NCBI RefSeq assembly: GCF_030269925.1
Contig: NC_085133.1
Span: forward strand, 2,252,001-2,316,000
Direction of reading: 5' to 3'
DNA: 64,000 bases
Source: Bombyx mori
Taxonomy: Eukaryota; Arthropoda; Insecta; Lepidoptera; Bombycidae
The translations under genes and the position numbers were made by a program. Each line of letters opens with the position of its first letter. Within the stretch, counting starts at the first letter, position 1. This document shows positions 49,205-60,875 of the stretch, piece after piece. A model generated the notes under the pieces. It was not told the origin of the DNA. It ran no database searches and saw nothing but the letters and a program-made list of their open reading frames with translations.

Positions 49205-49316
49205 GTAGACTTTGAAATGGCTACGGTCACGTGGATTAAGAGAACACATTCTTAGAAGCAGTCTTCCCGTTTTGTACGCCATGTTGCAAACAACAATATT
49301 ATCGTAGACTGGTCGT

Positions 49317-49554
49317 TCACTGGTGGTAGGACCTCCTGTGAGTACGTACAGGTAGGTACCACCATCCTGCCTACTTCTGCCGTGATGCAGTAATGCGTTT
49401 CGGCTTGAAGGGCAGGGCAGCCGTTGTAACTATATTAGAACTTATATCTCAAGGTGGGTGGCGCATTTACGTTGTAGATGTCTATGGGCTCCAGTAGCCA
49501 CTTAACACCAGGTGGGCTGTGAGCTCGTCCACCCATCTAAGTAATAAAAAAAAA
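49317..49554 (+). repeat. Bm1-type SINE (duplicate of 37250 and 62866)
   Basis: Headless body; the shared variant gtacaggtaggtaccacc shows one ancestral insertion copied by the segmental duplication. Confidence 0.9.
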
Positions 49555-49765
49555 ACTTAGGACTAAGACACCAAGTAAGTAGATAGTGAGCTGGGTCTCT
49601 GGCAATGCTGACGTCCATCAGCAGTGGTATTCACTCACCATCAGGTTGGGACGTACGCTGGTGTGCATACAAAATCCAGGATAAAACAAGTATGCTGAGC
49701 ACAATCTAATTTAGAACGAACTTCATCTTCACAGTTAAACGACAAAAAGTGCATCTTTATTTTGT

Positions 49766-50343
49766 ATTAGCGAACCCGGCGAACTTTGTCCCGCTTTAGA
49801 GGCAATAAATGAGCAGACTTTTGATCAAGGTCAATTTTTTATTTGGATAATTAATGTAAATTAAAAGAGCAAGTATTTTAATGATTCTTTATTGGCCATG
49901 TATTTTAGTTATTATTATTATATTTTCTTGTTCTTCTTCAGTCCTTTCACTCGCAAAGTTTCGAATCCTAATTGCATTACGGTTTCGTCGGGAAAGATTT
50001 GATCGTGTTGGTCGCGGCATGGCTTTCTTAATGATTACCTATCTCGGCACAATAAGATAATCGAAACTCGAAATAAACACATCAACCGGTCAACTTCAAA
50101 ATTCTACTATAATTAACCATAGACTACATTACGTTTAGCTGTCAGTTGCGTTTTGTTATTCCATATCTGTTGCGTTTTGTTATATCACATTTTATGTCAC
50201 ATTCCACAGAAACGTGATAAAAAGTATCATATGTCCTTCTCCTGATCCTAAGCTACCTCCCCACCAATTTTCAGCCAAATCACTTTAGCCGTTCTTGAGT
50301 TATAAATAGTGTAACAAACACGACTTTCTTTTATATATATAGA
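49766..50343. repeat. RTE-type dispersed repeat
   Basis: attagcgaacccggcgaact, then ccccaccaattttcagccaa, then gttcttgagttataaatagt, ending in a tata run. Duplicated at 63319-63905. Confidence 0.6.
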
Positions 50344-50451
50344 TTTCATTAGTTAACTTTAGTGAACTTAAAAACAGTCCATTTGTTTGTATTCTCATAA
50401 ACTTATAAAAATACAATGCTCCTTATTCGTAAGCTTATAACGATCACAATT

Positions 50452-50609
50452 ACTATACTGAGTAACTATAACTATACTGAGATCTTAGAACTTATATCTC
50501 TAGGTGGGTGGCGCATTTACGTTGTAGAAAGATGTCTATGAGCTCCAGTAACCACTTAACACCAGGTGGGCTGTGATCTCGTCCACCTACCGAAGTAATA
50601 AAAAAAACT
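50452..50609 (+). repeat. Bm1-type SINE 3' half
   Basis: tgagatcttagaacttatat to the A-rich tail, with a short insertion (aaag) in the gtagatgtctatg segment. Confidence 0.8.
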
Positions 50610-50704
50610 CTACTTAATCTTGTAGTATTTAAAGAGTGATAATTTGTCCTTATCGCCCTGAGTGGCTAGCGGCATTCACGTTTTGGCGTCTAAAGATTAT
50701 ATTA

Positions 50705-50880
50705 TTGTGTGTTTAGTGCGAGTTTTTTAACGTTCTCGATAGCGTAAAAGTTAACTCAAATTTGTTGAGTTTGAACGTTGGCCTACGTTTGCCGTTAGGG
50801 CGCTGTTCCAACTGCACAAAAAATTGAGTTAACTTTTACGCTGTCGAGAACGCTAAAAAACTCGCACTAAGCACACTGAT
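50705..50880. mobile_element. Palindromic MITE, copy 3 (best preserved)
   Basis: The arms (gtttagtgcgagttttttaa, then cgatagcgtaaaagttaact) and their inverse (agttaacttttacgctgtcg, then aaaactcgcactaagcaca) leave about 65 bp unpaired core. No ORF. Confidence 0.88.
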
Positions 50881-50884
50881 AATC

Positions 50885-51057
50885 AGACCCAGGAGCCCGT
50901 CCGTTCGGCGTCCAGTGGAGGCAGGGTTGCAGGTCGTCACGCGCGGAACGCCTCACATTGTCTCCAACCTCAGATGAGTTCTGCCTCATACGAGACGCGG
51001 TCACAGGCTGATGATAGGACACTTTATTTGATTCAACTCAGGAATTTTCACCCAACA
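50885..51057 (+). repeat. Degenerate R1-type LINE 3' end
   Basis: agatgagttctgcctcatac, then tttgattcaactc, then ttttcacccaacaaaaaa; weak match to the family at 37460. Confidence 0.45.
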
Positions 51058-51359
51058 AAAAACTTTATAACATGATTAATTACAATTCGACATACTTTGC
51101 GTTAGCTGAAGTCAATCGCATACATGTGTATTTAAAGTAATTTTACGTTTTTATCTAGCGTTTCTTCATTATGTTATTGCCGGCGTTCTGAATTGTGGTC
51201 ACGAACGATGGTCACGAGATTGAACCGTACAAGTAGTTTAAATTACTTTACTACTCGCGAAAGTACGAAGAAAATATCATGCATGTTTGAAACTGTCAAG
51301 GGTCTGGTTAAGATATTATAATCTGCTATTTACACTGACATAACGCACTCTCTTTCCTT

Positions 51360-51605
51360 GCGTCTTATTCCTCACTGCTGAGGGTCGTGATCACCCTTTT
51401 GTATCACCTTCGTGGTTTCAACGCACGATCTTTCTCCATCTATTATTGTCTCTGGCGATGTGGAGGACGTTGTGAAATCTGGAATCAAGAGCGGTGCGGA
51501 TCTGATCGGACCGACGTATTGGACTGCGCCTCCGAGGCCTTTTCTTATCCACTTTACCGGTCCCGATGAGCCTCTCGAGATTGTTACCATCCTTGCAATG
51601 TGACC
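51360..51605. repeat. Probable LINE remnant, unassigned
   Basis: ctgagggtcgtgatcaccct, then ctttctccatctattattgt, then ggacgttgtgaaatctgga. Open on both strands by chance and ends next to another LINE fragment. I take it as decayed repeat DNA, not a gene. Confidence 0.3.
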
Positions 51606-51617
51606 TTCAAGGACCCC

Positions 51618-51897
51618 TTTTTTCCTACCTATGCTGATACCCTTGAGAGGCTATTTCAGCTTCTCCTTGACGTGTAGGTGAGCTCACGAGTGTGTTGCTA
51701 ACACTGGCCCTAGCAAGAGCAGTGCTTCGCAGAATCTACCACCAGATCGGAAACGCGACTCGCTGAGAAGATCCGGCGAGAAACGGCCTATGGGTTAATT
51801 TACTCGAACCCTTCGTCGCAAGCGACGGGTTCGGCCGTCGGGAATTACGGTGACCGGTGCTTGAGGTATCTAAAAGCACTGTCAATGGATCGGGAGG
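51618..51897 (-). repeat. Jockey-like LINE 3' end, minus strand
   Basis: ttcctacctatgctgatacc (tail side) to caatggatcgggaggaca; older copy. Confidence 0.85.
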
Positions 51898-52170
51898 ACA
51901 CTGCGGAGACACTCGCATGACAGCCGCGAGGATATGTTGGGTTATTGTCAAAATGTATACGTTAGTCCGAATTGCTGTCCACAGAATACGGAGCATCTTT
52001 CTCCAGCACCACATCTCAAAAGTGTCAATGCGTTTACGGTCTGTAGATTTCAGTGGCCAAGTTTATAAGATATAAGGTACCTACGCTTTATTATAAACTA
52101 GTATCAGCTATTGATAAGTGCCTTAATGATATTTGTAAAAAAAAATTCAAGTCGTCTACTACAATATCAT

Positions 52171-52224
52171 TTAATTCCACACCGCGTTTAATAAATTGAA
52201 CAATGCGTAGGCCTGCTGGAACAC
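52171..52224 (-). CDS. Odorant receptor, right copy, exon 5
   Basis: GTTCCCAG acceptor, then VFQQAYALFNLLNAVWN and TAA, identical to the left copy at protein level. Confidence 0.82.
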   Translation of the reverse strand: MFQQAYALFNLLNAVWN

Positions 52225-55200
52225 CTGGGAACAAAAAGAACAATTATCGAAATAAAAATGTTGTTGCGTAAGTAAAATGTAAGCTGGTAGGCTTGAGAGG
52301 CTATTCCAGCGTAGCCTTAACTAGTAGGTGAGCTCACAGGGCTCAAACCTGACGACGTTGCTAACACGAACCCTAGCAAGAGCCGTGCTTCGCAGAATCT
52401 ACCACCGGATCGGAAACGCGACCCACTGAGAAGATCCGGCGAGAAACTCAGTGGGCTGTGTCTGAGGGTTAATTTACCCGTCGAGCCCTTCATCGCAAGC
52501 GACGGGTTCGACGAGAACGGTGACCGGTGCTTGAGGTACCTAAAAGCACCGTTAGTGGATCGGGAGGATCCGAGATGACGTGTTTTGGGCGACGTCGACT
52601 GCTTTCCATTCTGTCCGCAGGATCGGGAATGTAGTTACCGGCGGCCACGATGAGAGGGTTCGCGTGTCGTGCCGCTTTATCGAAGTGGACTTTTGGTACC
52701 TTGGTAACAAAAGTGATAATTGTCGTAAAACGTTTAAAATGTGCTTCCTTTCGCATTGTGACGTCATTTGTGTTAAATGCCGTAATCGTCATACTTACAT
52801 CGGTCAGCGTAGTGAGTGAGACTGATCGGAATATAGTCCTGATAGAGACGGGTCTGAGCGCCCGGCACAGCATCAGTATTATACATTTCCGCGTATTTAG
52901 ATCGAAGCGGGTCTCCCAACCGCAGGAATACAGTGTCATGCGCACGTCTTCACTCTGGTGAACGAAAAGATGGTTTATTATCTTCTTCTTTTGTATTATT
53001 ATCTCCTCCTTCTCTTTCTTTTTTTTTTGTTTTATTGCTTAGATGGGTGGACGAGCTCACAGCCCACCTGGTGTTAAGTGGTTACTGGGGCCCATAGACA
53101 TCCACAAGTAAATGCGCCACCCACCTTGAGATATAAGTTCTAAGGTCTCAAGTTTAGTTACGACGGCTGCCCCGTCCTTCAAACTGAAACGCATTACTAC
53201 TTCACAGCAGAAATAGGCAGGGTTGTGGTACCTACCCGCGCAGACTCACAAGAGGTCCTACCACCAGTAATTACGCAAATTGTAATTTTGCGGGTTTGAT
53301 TTTTATTACACGATGTTATTCCTTCGCCATGGAAGTCAATCGTGAACATTTGTTGGGTACGTATTTCATTAGACAAATTGGTACCCGCCTGGGATTCGAA
53401 CACCGATGCATCGCTCAACACGAATGCACCGGACGTATTTATCCTTTAGGGCACGACGACTTCAAAAAGCATTTTTAAGATTTATGATTCTTCACAAGAG
53501 ACACCCTGTATAGTGTTTTACTGTACTTTTTCCATGAGCATGTTGCTGTAGTAGCACGGGGTCGTCCCAACCATGAAAGCGCCGAAGATGAAGGCGAAGA
53601 ACTCCGGTATGAACTGACCTCGGCCGAGAGCCTAAAAATCATAAAAGCACTAGATGTTATCTAATGGACTACAATCACACGGTGTGTGAATGACGATATG
53701 AGAGAGAGAGGAGTGAGTGTTGAGATGACGGCTGATAGAAGAGAATGGAAGAGAAAAATTTGCTGTGCCGACCCCACCTAGTGGGATAAGGTGGAGAAAA
53801 AGAAGAAGACCAATTTTTGTCGGGGGACGGTAATGGGAGAGATGTGCTCCGCACTAAACGCTTCACTCTCCCCCTTTGCCTTTAATGAGTTCTGTCTCAT
53901 GCGAGGCTCGGACGTGGGTTGTTGAGCGACAGGAGGTTTTAGTCAGTTCGACTCCGACATACCACGCCCGTCATCCCTAGTGGAAGGTGGGAGTCTGGCG
54001 ATTGCCTCCCAACAAAAAAAAAAACTATTTTTGTCAATTAGAAAGTATAATCATGAGAATGAAAATGTTATAGTTAAAGCAAAATTATACAATAGAAAAC
54101 AAAATTGGTTGTTCCTGTTTCTGATGTGAAGCAGTTAGGAAACATAGCGTAGCCCTTGTAATATATTTAAGATATCCGCCTCATATCTCTTTAAATAAGG
54201 TAAAAGCTCCTAATACGGCGGTAGTCAAAATCGCTTCCTATTACGGTGGTATTTCTATTTTAGACATTTATTCTTGTTTTATTCAGTTTAAGCTCACCAA
54301 AACGGAATCTATTTATTCTAAATCTATTACTTCATAACATAACTGACATTTTCAAGTGTAGCATATAAACAACACTACAAGATCTATCAGTTTGTAGCAC
54401 GGCATCAACGTGAGAGGAGTTTCCATACAAACGCGGAACAAAAAAATAAGTACACTAATATTTAGAAACTAAGTTTTTTGTATTAATAAGTCGTTCAACT
54501 TTGTTAATGTGTTATTTATAGCATTTTCCTACTATTATACTTACTTTTTAAATAGCTTGTTTCATATATGTAACTCATTTTTTACTCAAAAAATCAGAAA
54601 CAAAATACCGCCGTAATACGGTACGAATTTTATAGATTAATCCTAATACGGTGGTATAACTCCGAAATAGGAAATATACTGGGCATATTTAATTGTTTAT
54701 AACTTTCAATTTATTAAGTTATTGAATTAGTTCCAAGTTTAGTTGGAATAATTATTAATCTTGTAAATTAGAAACCATATTCTGCGGTATGTATTATTCA
54801 TTAAAAATCTAGTTAAATATGAAAACTGTCGAGTGCAAAATGTTGGTTTCTTAGAAGGGGTAAAAATAGGAAGGTGTATTTTAATTAATCACAAATCATT
54901 TGTTTTGTATAACTGTTGACTTGAGTTTTACACATCTGGGCCAAAAAACTGTTATCGTTTGATTAAGTATTTACATTCTTTGTTTATCGAAATTTTTATG
55001 GGTCAGAATTAGGATTAAAAAAATACGAGTAGTTTTCCTATTACGGTGGTAGTTATTTCCAGGTAACTCTGTGTTAGGTTCTATGATCTCCTATTACGGT
55101 CATATTCATAGAACATAAAATTACAAGTTTTAGGATTCCATAGAAATAATAGAAAGGTTATTTATACTTATTTTACACAAAAAGATAATACAATAAAAAC

Positions 55201-58200
55201 AGATTTAAAGAATGTCTAAATACTATGTACAAAGGCGAGCTTAACTCTTCATGAGTTTTCTTCCAGCAAACCCTTTTCAGAGAGAAATACGATGTATAAG
55301 AGGGGAATAGTGTACAAGTGAAAGGTTATTAAAATATATTAAATACAGTGGATTTCATTAATAACGACCTCGGTTATAGCGACGTCAAACTTACGTCCCT
55401 TGAATGTAAAGCATACTTTCGTAGGAAATTCATTCGGTAAGAGCGACTTTGGATACTATAGCGTCAATTTCGGGTATAGCGATTTGTTTTTATGAACCAT
55501 TTATGACAGATTCCCAGAAATCCCGTACAGATATTTCTATTGAGTCGGTAAAGGCACAAAGACTCATTCATAAAACTATTAAACTTTCTTATCTTTTGTT
55601 TACATTCACAGATGACCATCTGTGAAACGTTCACAGATGGTCAAGCAAATGCTTTGTTTGTTTGTTCCTAAGCAGTCCTCAATAAATTTACCATTAAGTA
55701 ATTCTATTTTGTTCATCTTAAATATGTATAGCTCTATTCAGACAGCAGTGGCAGCGGCCGCCGCATCAGCCACCGAACATTTTTATCCTTTCAAGCGATA
55801 CTGATCTATAAAACAATGTAGATAAAGTTTAAAATTCTTTCAAAGCTGAAAGTGCTCTTCGCACCTTTTTTTTCTCCTACCAATGCTGATAGCCTTGGCA
55901 GGCTATTTCAGCTTCCCCTTGACGTGTAGATGATCTCATGGGGCTCAAACCGGGAGTGTTGCTAACACTGACCCTACGAAGAGCAGTGCTTCGAAGAATC
56001 TACCACTGGATCGGAAACGCGACCAACTAAGAAGATCCGGTGAGAAACTCAGTGGGCTGCGTCTATAGGTTGATTTCTTCTTCGAGTTCTTCATCGCAAG
56101 CGACGGGTTCGGCGAGGACGGTAACCGGTGCTTGAGGTACCTAAAACACCGTTAATGGATCGGGAAGATCCGTAATGACGTGCTTAGGGCGACGTCGACT
56201 GTTTACCATTCGGTCCACAAGATCGGGTAGGCCTTCGCATCGCTGTCGGCCGTTGCCACCGATGTCTGAATTGAGCCGAAAACTTCACTTACCTTAAGTT
56301 TACCATTAAGTTTAAGTCTAAAAAACCTTAGTTACTCCTTATATCATCAGCTATCTATTAGTGAAAGTCTCGTCAAAATCGGTCCAGTCGTTCCAGAGAT
56401 TAGCCGGAACAAACAGACAGACAGACAAAAATTGTAAAAAATGTTATTTTGGTGTATATACCGTATATATATTTATATGCATGTGATAAAAAGCGGTTAT
56501 TTCAATATTACAAACAGACACTCCAATTTTATTTATGTGTATTACATACATTCGAAATTCCCTAGAATTCTCATGTTAAAATACAATCCAAATCACTTTT
56601 AAACGCGGTAAAAATGTACTCTTCTTTCCGAGCCGACCTGTGTGAATGCACTGTTATACTTACTAGGTACATTTGTATTATAAATTTCATTAAAAGTGGT
56701 CAATTAATGCAAAACTTACAATTTAAGTTCTTCACATTTATATTATTTACTTAATAAATATTATATGTTCGGAACTTAATAAATATAATTTCTGACCCTC
56801 TGTATTAGGAAACGTCTACCGCAGTAATAGGCTCTGACCTCAATCATACCTCCGTATTAGGGAAAATCGACCCGGCTATTTAAAACATTTTTTTAAATAA
56901 GTAATTTCTAGAAAAGAAACATAGACTCAACAGTAATACGAAATTTAAATTCCATTTTTGACGATGAAATTTTTTTCCATCTTTAGCAATACTTACAAAT
57001 GCTTATTTTTCTTTCTTACTTTCAAATTTTGCGAAATACCTCCGTAATAGGTGCTTTTACCTTATTTATTCTTTACTTCTCGAGAAATACTAGGATAAGT
57101 ATGGTCTGGTATTGGCTAATCCGTAAAAATAATAATATTCCTCAAACAAAATTCTAAGCTCTCATTCTAAGTTACAATTTTCAATTAAATAACATCATTT
57201 AAGAGCATATTTCATTAAGATACACAAACAAGCAATTGAGTTACGCTATCAAATCACAGTGAGCTAGTTTTAGCAGCAGATAGTTTGACAGATATAATTT
57301 AATTGTCAATGATCAGAAGCAATGAGCAGAAGCAGAAACAATAATAATAAATAACAAAAGACGGTGTCAATAATTACCCAGCAACTGTTATTATAGCACA
57401 ATATTTTCAAATCATATAGAGACTGGGAATATTAAAGTAGGACCAACTAACTGTTTGTCTTATTGTCTAGATTCCTATAAAGCATTATTTGCTACAGCTC
57501 ATTTCGAGGCTGTCCGTAATTTTTATTTTTTTATTTATTGCTTAGATTTGTGGACCAGCTCACAGCCCACCTGGTGTTAAGTGGTTACTGGAGCCCATAG
57601 ACATCTACAACGTAAATGCGCCACACACCTTGAGGTATAGTTCTAAGGTCTCAGTATAGTCACAACGGCTGCCCCACCCTTCAAACAGAAAGGCATTACT
57701 GCTTCACGGCAAAAATAGGCGGGACGGTGGTACCTACCCGTGCGGACTCACAAGAGGTCCTACCACCAGTAATTACACAAATTATAATTTTGCAGGGTTT
57801 GATTACAAACGTTTCATTGTGTATTAAGAATTAAAAAACATGAAGCATAGGAAATATCTTGATAATGAACGAGAATTACTTGTATAACTGCGAAGATCGT
57901 GATGGGTAAGACCAGGGATGTGGCTTTCAGTAGAAACTCATATAATATTTGAAAACATTCGTTTATCTCATGCGAATAGCTGTAAAAAAAGTAAATTGTA
58001 TTAGTGTCTAAGGTAGCTCTAGCCTCTGCTTATGCGAAGAGCGGTTTTATAGATTTTTAACAAAACTTTGGAACGAGTTCCCTTGCGCGATGTTGTCAAA
58101 GCAGCACGGTCATCATTTCTTCTTCAAACAAGTTTTGAAATTTGTTCTTAAAGACAGATCAATACATCATCGTACTTTATATAAAGATTATTTATTAGGT

Positions 58201-59640
58201 GGTGTCCGTATTAAATTTAAACTACATATTTTATGCGTGGCACACTCTTACGGAGGTCTTAGCCAAAAGGCATTCAGGAATAAAGGCTTTTCATATTTTT
58301 TTAAATTTTTTTTTTATTGCCTTTGTAGGCAGACGGGCATACGGCCCACCTGATGGTGAGTGGTTACCGTCGCCCATGGACTTCAGCAATGCCAGGGGCA
58401 GAGCCAAGCCGCTGCCTACCGCTTAATACTCTCCACAAGCCTCGTTTGAAGAAGGACATGTCATAGCGCTCGGGAAACACCGTGGAGGGGAGCTCATTCC
58501 ATAGCCGGATGGTACGTGGCAAAAAAGATCTCTGGAAACGCACTGTGGATGACCGCAGCGGCTCCAGGTAGTATGGATGAACTCTACTCCGGTGGCGGGC
58601 GGTGCGATGGTAAAAACGAGATGCTGGTATCATCTCGAACAATTCCTCAGAGCACTCCCCATGGAACATACGGTATAAAATACAGAGGGAACCGAAGTCC
58701 CTCCGCAGACCCAGAGGCTCCAAACGATCCGAGAGAATGGGATTATCGACAATCCGAACGGCCCTCCTCTGTATGGAGTCAAATGGAAGAAGCTGGTATT
58801 TGGGTATTGAGCTGGTATTATATGTAATTTATGAATTAAAAAACTAAACCCTTACCAGTATATATCCTGCATTTGTAGTACGGTCTTCTTAAGTCTCTCT
58901 TGAACTACGTAATCGTCATTGTCAAACAAGTTCTTAATGTTCAATCTGACGATTTCAAGCTTAGCGCAGCCGTGTAGCAAGAATATCGGGCCCAATGGCA
59001 AAACGCTTGTATACAAGGCCGAAGTATACAATGAATAGAAGAATGTACAAAAGTACAAGGTTATAAATATAACTGGGTTATTCCTGTGTCTTTCAATAAC
59101 TTCTGGATAGATCACTTCGTAATATTGGACTATTCTAAAATTGCCCTGAATGGCCGAATAAATCGTGCATACTATACTCTTGAGAAAAAACTGGGCCATA
59201 CCACAGGTGGTCAGGATCGCCCACGCTCGGCAAAGCCATCGGCCTTTTTTCGCGTATTCAAGTATCACGTTTTGCTCTTCTTCTGACATCGTCTTCGCTA
59301 TCTCATATTCAGCCTTCACGGTTTCAATTAACATCTTCAATTTGCTTTGATAATAAAGCATGTTGATGTAGAGAAGCGTGATTACCATGTAAAGGAAGGG
59401 CAGGCACATGTTTCGGCACATTTGCGAATAATCGGCGGCCTTTAAATCGAATTCGATAATGTTGTAGATGAATAACATGCAGATTATAGTGAGCTCTCCG
59501 TGCATTAGAATAAAGTGCGTTGCCCATTTTTTGTCTCTCTTCGTGTATGGGTACGTGCCACTGAATTTTTGCGAAATAATTGCTATTCTGAAGATTTTAT
59601 CGAAGTTCAATTCCATTTTGGACTTTCTATAATAAATCAT
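52171..59640 (-). CDS. Odorant receptor gene, right copy (5 coding exons, 399 residues)
   Basis: Exons in reading order: 58856-59640, 57880-57979, 53527-53631, 52799-52954, 52171-52224; phases match and the frame is open to TAA. Same 7TM odorant receptor as the left copy with few changes: in exon 1 CLPFLYMVI for CLSFVYLVI, VKAEYE for MKAEYE, one Ile codon missing in the SIVC segment, and QDIY for QEIY; in exon 2 YSHEINECFQILYEF; in exon 4 SEDVRMTL and LTTLTD. Most changes are conservative, so both genes probably make working receptors with Orco, perhaps with shifted tuning. Intron 2 carries a private 2.9-kb TIR element and a private SINE. The numbered Bombyx receptor is not assigned. Confidence 0.9.
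52283..52690 (-). mobile_element. Jockey-like LINE, young 5'-truncated copy in receptor intron 4
   Basis: Encodes HFDKAARHANPLIVAAGNY to the Arg-rich end with one stop-like change, plus the 3' UTR. Very close to the 7987 element. Absent from the left gene's intron 4, so inserted after duplication. Confidence 0.9.
52799..52954 (-). CDS. Odorant receptor, right copy, exon 4
   Basis: 52 codons; SEDVRMTLYSCGWETRF to SLTTLTD before GTAAGT. Confidence 0.9.
53013..53472 (-). repeat. Bm1-type SINE, full length with tRNA-derived head
   Basis: Orthologous to 38305-38725 (same flanks and same strand). Confidence 0.9.
53527..53631 (-). CDS. Odorant receptor, right copy, exon 3
   Basis: 35 codons as in the left copy but Met for Val in the middle is possible at the changed codon (catg for cacg in the plus strand); the CYYSNMLMEK end is kept. 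Confidence 0.88.
53818..54018 (+). repeat. R1-type LINE 3' end with target duplication
   Basis: The left flank atttttgtc recurs after the poly-A (ctatttttgtcaatta). Same insertion as 39288-39490. Confidence 0.87.
55349..55560 (+). repeat. Pogo/Tigger-like end fragment
   Basis: cagtggatttcattaataac, then cctcggttatagcgacg and cgggtatagcgatttg resemble pogo-type ends. No matching opposite end found. Confidence 0.4.
55866..56231 (-). repeat. Jockey-like LINE 3' end nested in the TIR element
   Basis: ttttttctcctaccaatgct (tail side) to gtttaccattcggtccacaa; diverged. Confidence 0.85.
56330..56460. repeat. RTE-type repeat tail with CAGA run
   Basis: gtcaaaatcggtccagtcgt, then acagacagacagacaaaaat. 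A common insect retroposon end. Confidence 0.45.
57522..57795 (-). repeat. Bm1-type SINE, private to the right copy
   Basis: ttgtggaccagctcacagcc to aattataattttgcagggtt. The corresponding site in the left copy (about 45478) is empty. Confidence 0.88.
57880..57979 (-). CDS. Odorant receptor, right copy, exon 2
   Basis: 100 bp; YSHEINECFQILYEFLLK to FAVIQ. The donor is GTAATT, weaker than the GTAAGT of the left copy. Confidence 0.87.
58300..58795 (-). mobile_element. CR1-like LINE 3' end, 5'-truncated
   Basis: Minus-strand remnant of the reverse-transcriptase C-terminus at 58364-58723 (MEPLGLRRDFGSLCILYRMF, then IRLWNELPSTVFPERYDMSF), with a poly-T edge on the left. The left duplicate lacks it. 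Confidence 0.87.
58856..59640 (-). CDS. Odorant receptor, right copy, exon 1
   Basis: 261 codons plus two bases from ATG 59640 to QMQDIY before GTAAGG. One codon shorter than the left copy. Confidence 0.9.
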
Positions 59641-60265
59641 TGCATTATTGGTTCGAATGATACTGGGTGGAAATTTTATAAAGAAATCACCCTCGTTTGA
59701 TAAAAAAAAAAAGTTTATTGATTGGTCCAAAATTAGTATTTATAATATGTGTACAAATATCAGAAAAGACAAAATACTTATATCTTCTCCTCAACATATT
59801 GTTCAATCTAATTTCTACTGTTGTTGCTTAATAGGCATGAACGTATATTATAACTTTATAATCAAAATATAAATAAATAGATAACAAAACAAAAGACAAG
59901 GTGTAATACAAAAAGAAAAGTAACTTCTTCAGTTAGTTAGTTAGTGATTTGAGCTAAATTTCGATCACTGGATCACATAAAAGCAGAGTTAGGGCGATTT
60001 TAGGAAATTTCTGTCTTCTTAAGGGAGCAGCCGTAACATAATATACCAAAGACACAACTAACCTCAATGAGTTGTGGTCGCCATTTCAAAGGGAACATTC
60101 TATCGATGTCAGGAAAATAAACAGGTGTTTTATATTAAACAAATGTTATTTTTTCATGTTGAATTTGCTATTATTAAGGCACTAGAAGTGCCTGTGGTTT
60201 CAGCGGAGTTTACCTATTTTTTACCCTACCTAATTGTTGGTAACATAAGGGGCTATTTCAGCTTC
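59641..60265. other. Upstream of the right odorant receptor; no other gene
   Basis: Matches 46824-47454 almost base for base; presumptive receptor promoter region. Confidence 0.5.
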
Positions 60266-60269
60266 GCGC

Positions 60270-60455
60270 GGACTGGTAGGTGAGCTCACGGGCTCAACAT
60301 AAGAGAATTGCTAACACTAGCCTTTTTTCCTACGTAATCTTGTAACCTGCGAGTAGGTGAGCTCACGGGGCTCTATCCCGAGGACGTTGCTCTAACACTA
60401 GGCCTAGCAAGAGTGCTTTTCTGAATTTACTACCGGATCAGAATCGCTACCCACA
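60270..60455 (-). repeat. Jockey-like LINE 3' UTR remnant
   Basis: Counterpart of 47455-47640. Confidence 0.7.
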
Positions 60456-60694
60456 ACGAAAATCCGACGATAACTTATAGCTATCAAAATCGATATTACT
60501 TTGGCTGAACCTTGCGCTTTTATTTTTAATTGTCATCATATCACTTCTGACGTATCTAGTATTGTACAGTTTTTATGATCACGAACGATCATAAAAGTAA
60601 TTAATTTTAAAGCAATTAAATTAATTATGTCTATGACTAGCGAAAACTTCAAAAAATACAATAAATGGTATGACTTTTTAGAAAATAGACTTAT

Positions 60695-60875
60695 TGTGGC
60701 GGGTAGCTATCATACAACGCAAGATAATTGACAGATGCCTGAATCTCGCTTACGACATTTTCAAGATAAAGCGCATCTATACAAGTTCCGAACAACAACA
60801 TTCGGACCGTCGGTCTACCGAGCTATATCATCCGCTCGGTGGAAGATCTTCCCTTTGTCGTATATCTCTCCAAAC
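60695..60875 (+). repeat. 5' LTR of the miniature element
   Basis: 181 bp, the same length as the solo LTR at 47879-48059. Confidence 0.85.

Larger units (their letters stand above)
54198..57062. mobile_element. Terminal-inverted-repeat element, 2865 bp, non-autonomous, with reiterated motif
   Basis: Ends aggtaaaagctcctaatacg on the left and inverse aggtaaaagcacctattacg on the right, with TA target duplications (54196-54197, 57063-57064). The left duplicate (39660-39675) has the empty site. A motif cctaWtacggYggta occurs repeatedly, direct on the left (54209, 54237, 54642, 55037, 55090) and inverted on the right (56797, 56818, 56847, 57037). No transposase-sized ORF. A Jockey-like fragment and a pogo-like piece lie inside. 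The superfamily is not certain; TA duplication fits Tc1/mariner-like mobilisation. Confidence 0.85.

Noticed and set aside
51412..51603. A short secreted or enzyme-like protein
   Set aside because: Both strands are open, the segment is next to LINE debris and has no signal peptide or domain; most likely repeat remnant.
38305..53472. Bm1-type SINEs in receptor introns as regulatory elements
   Set aside because: No sequence evidence of function; they are shared with many neutral sites in the window.
58364..58723. An independent protein-coding gene
   Set aside because: It is the C-terminal remnant of a CR1-like reverse transcriptase with a retroposon tail, also seen at 32630-32905.
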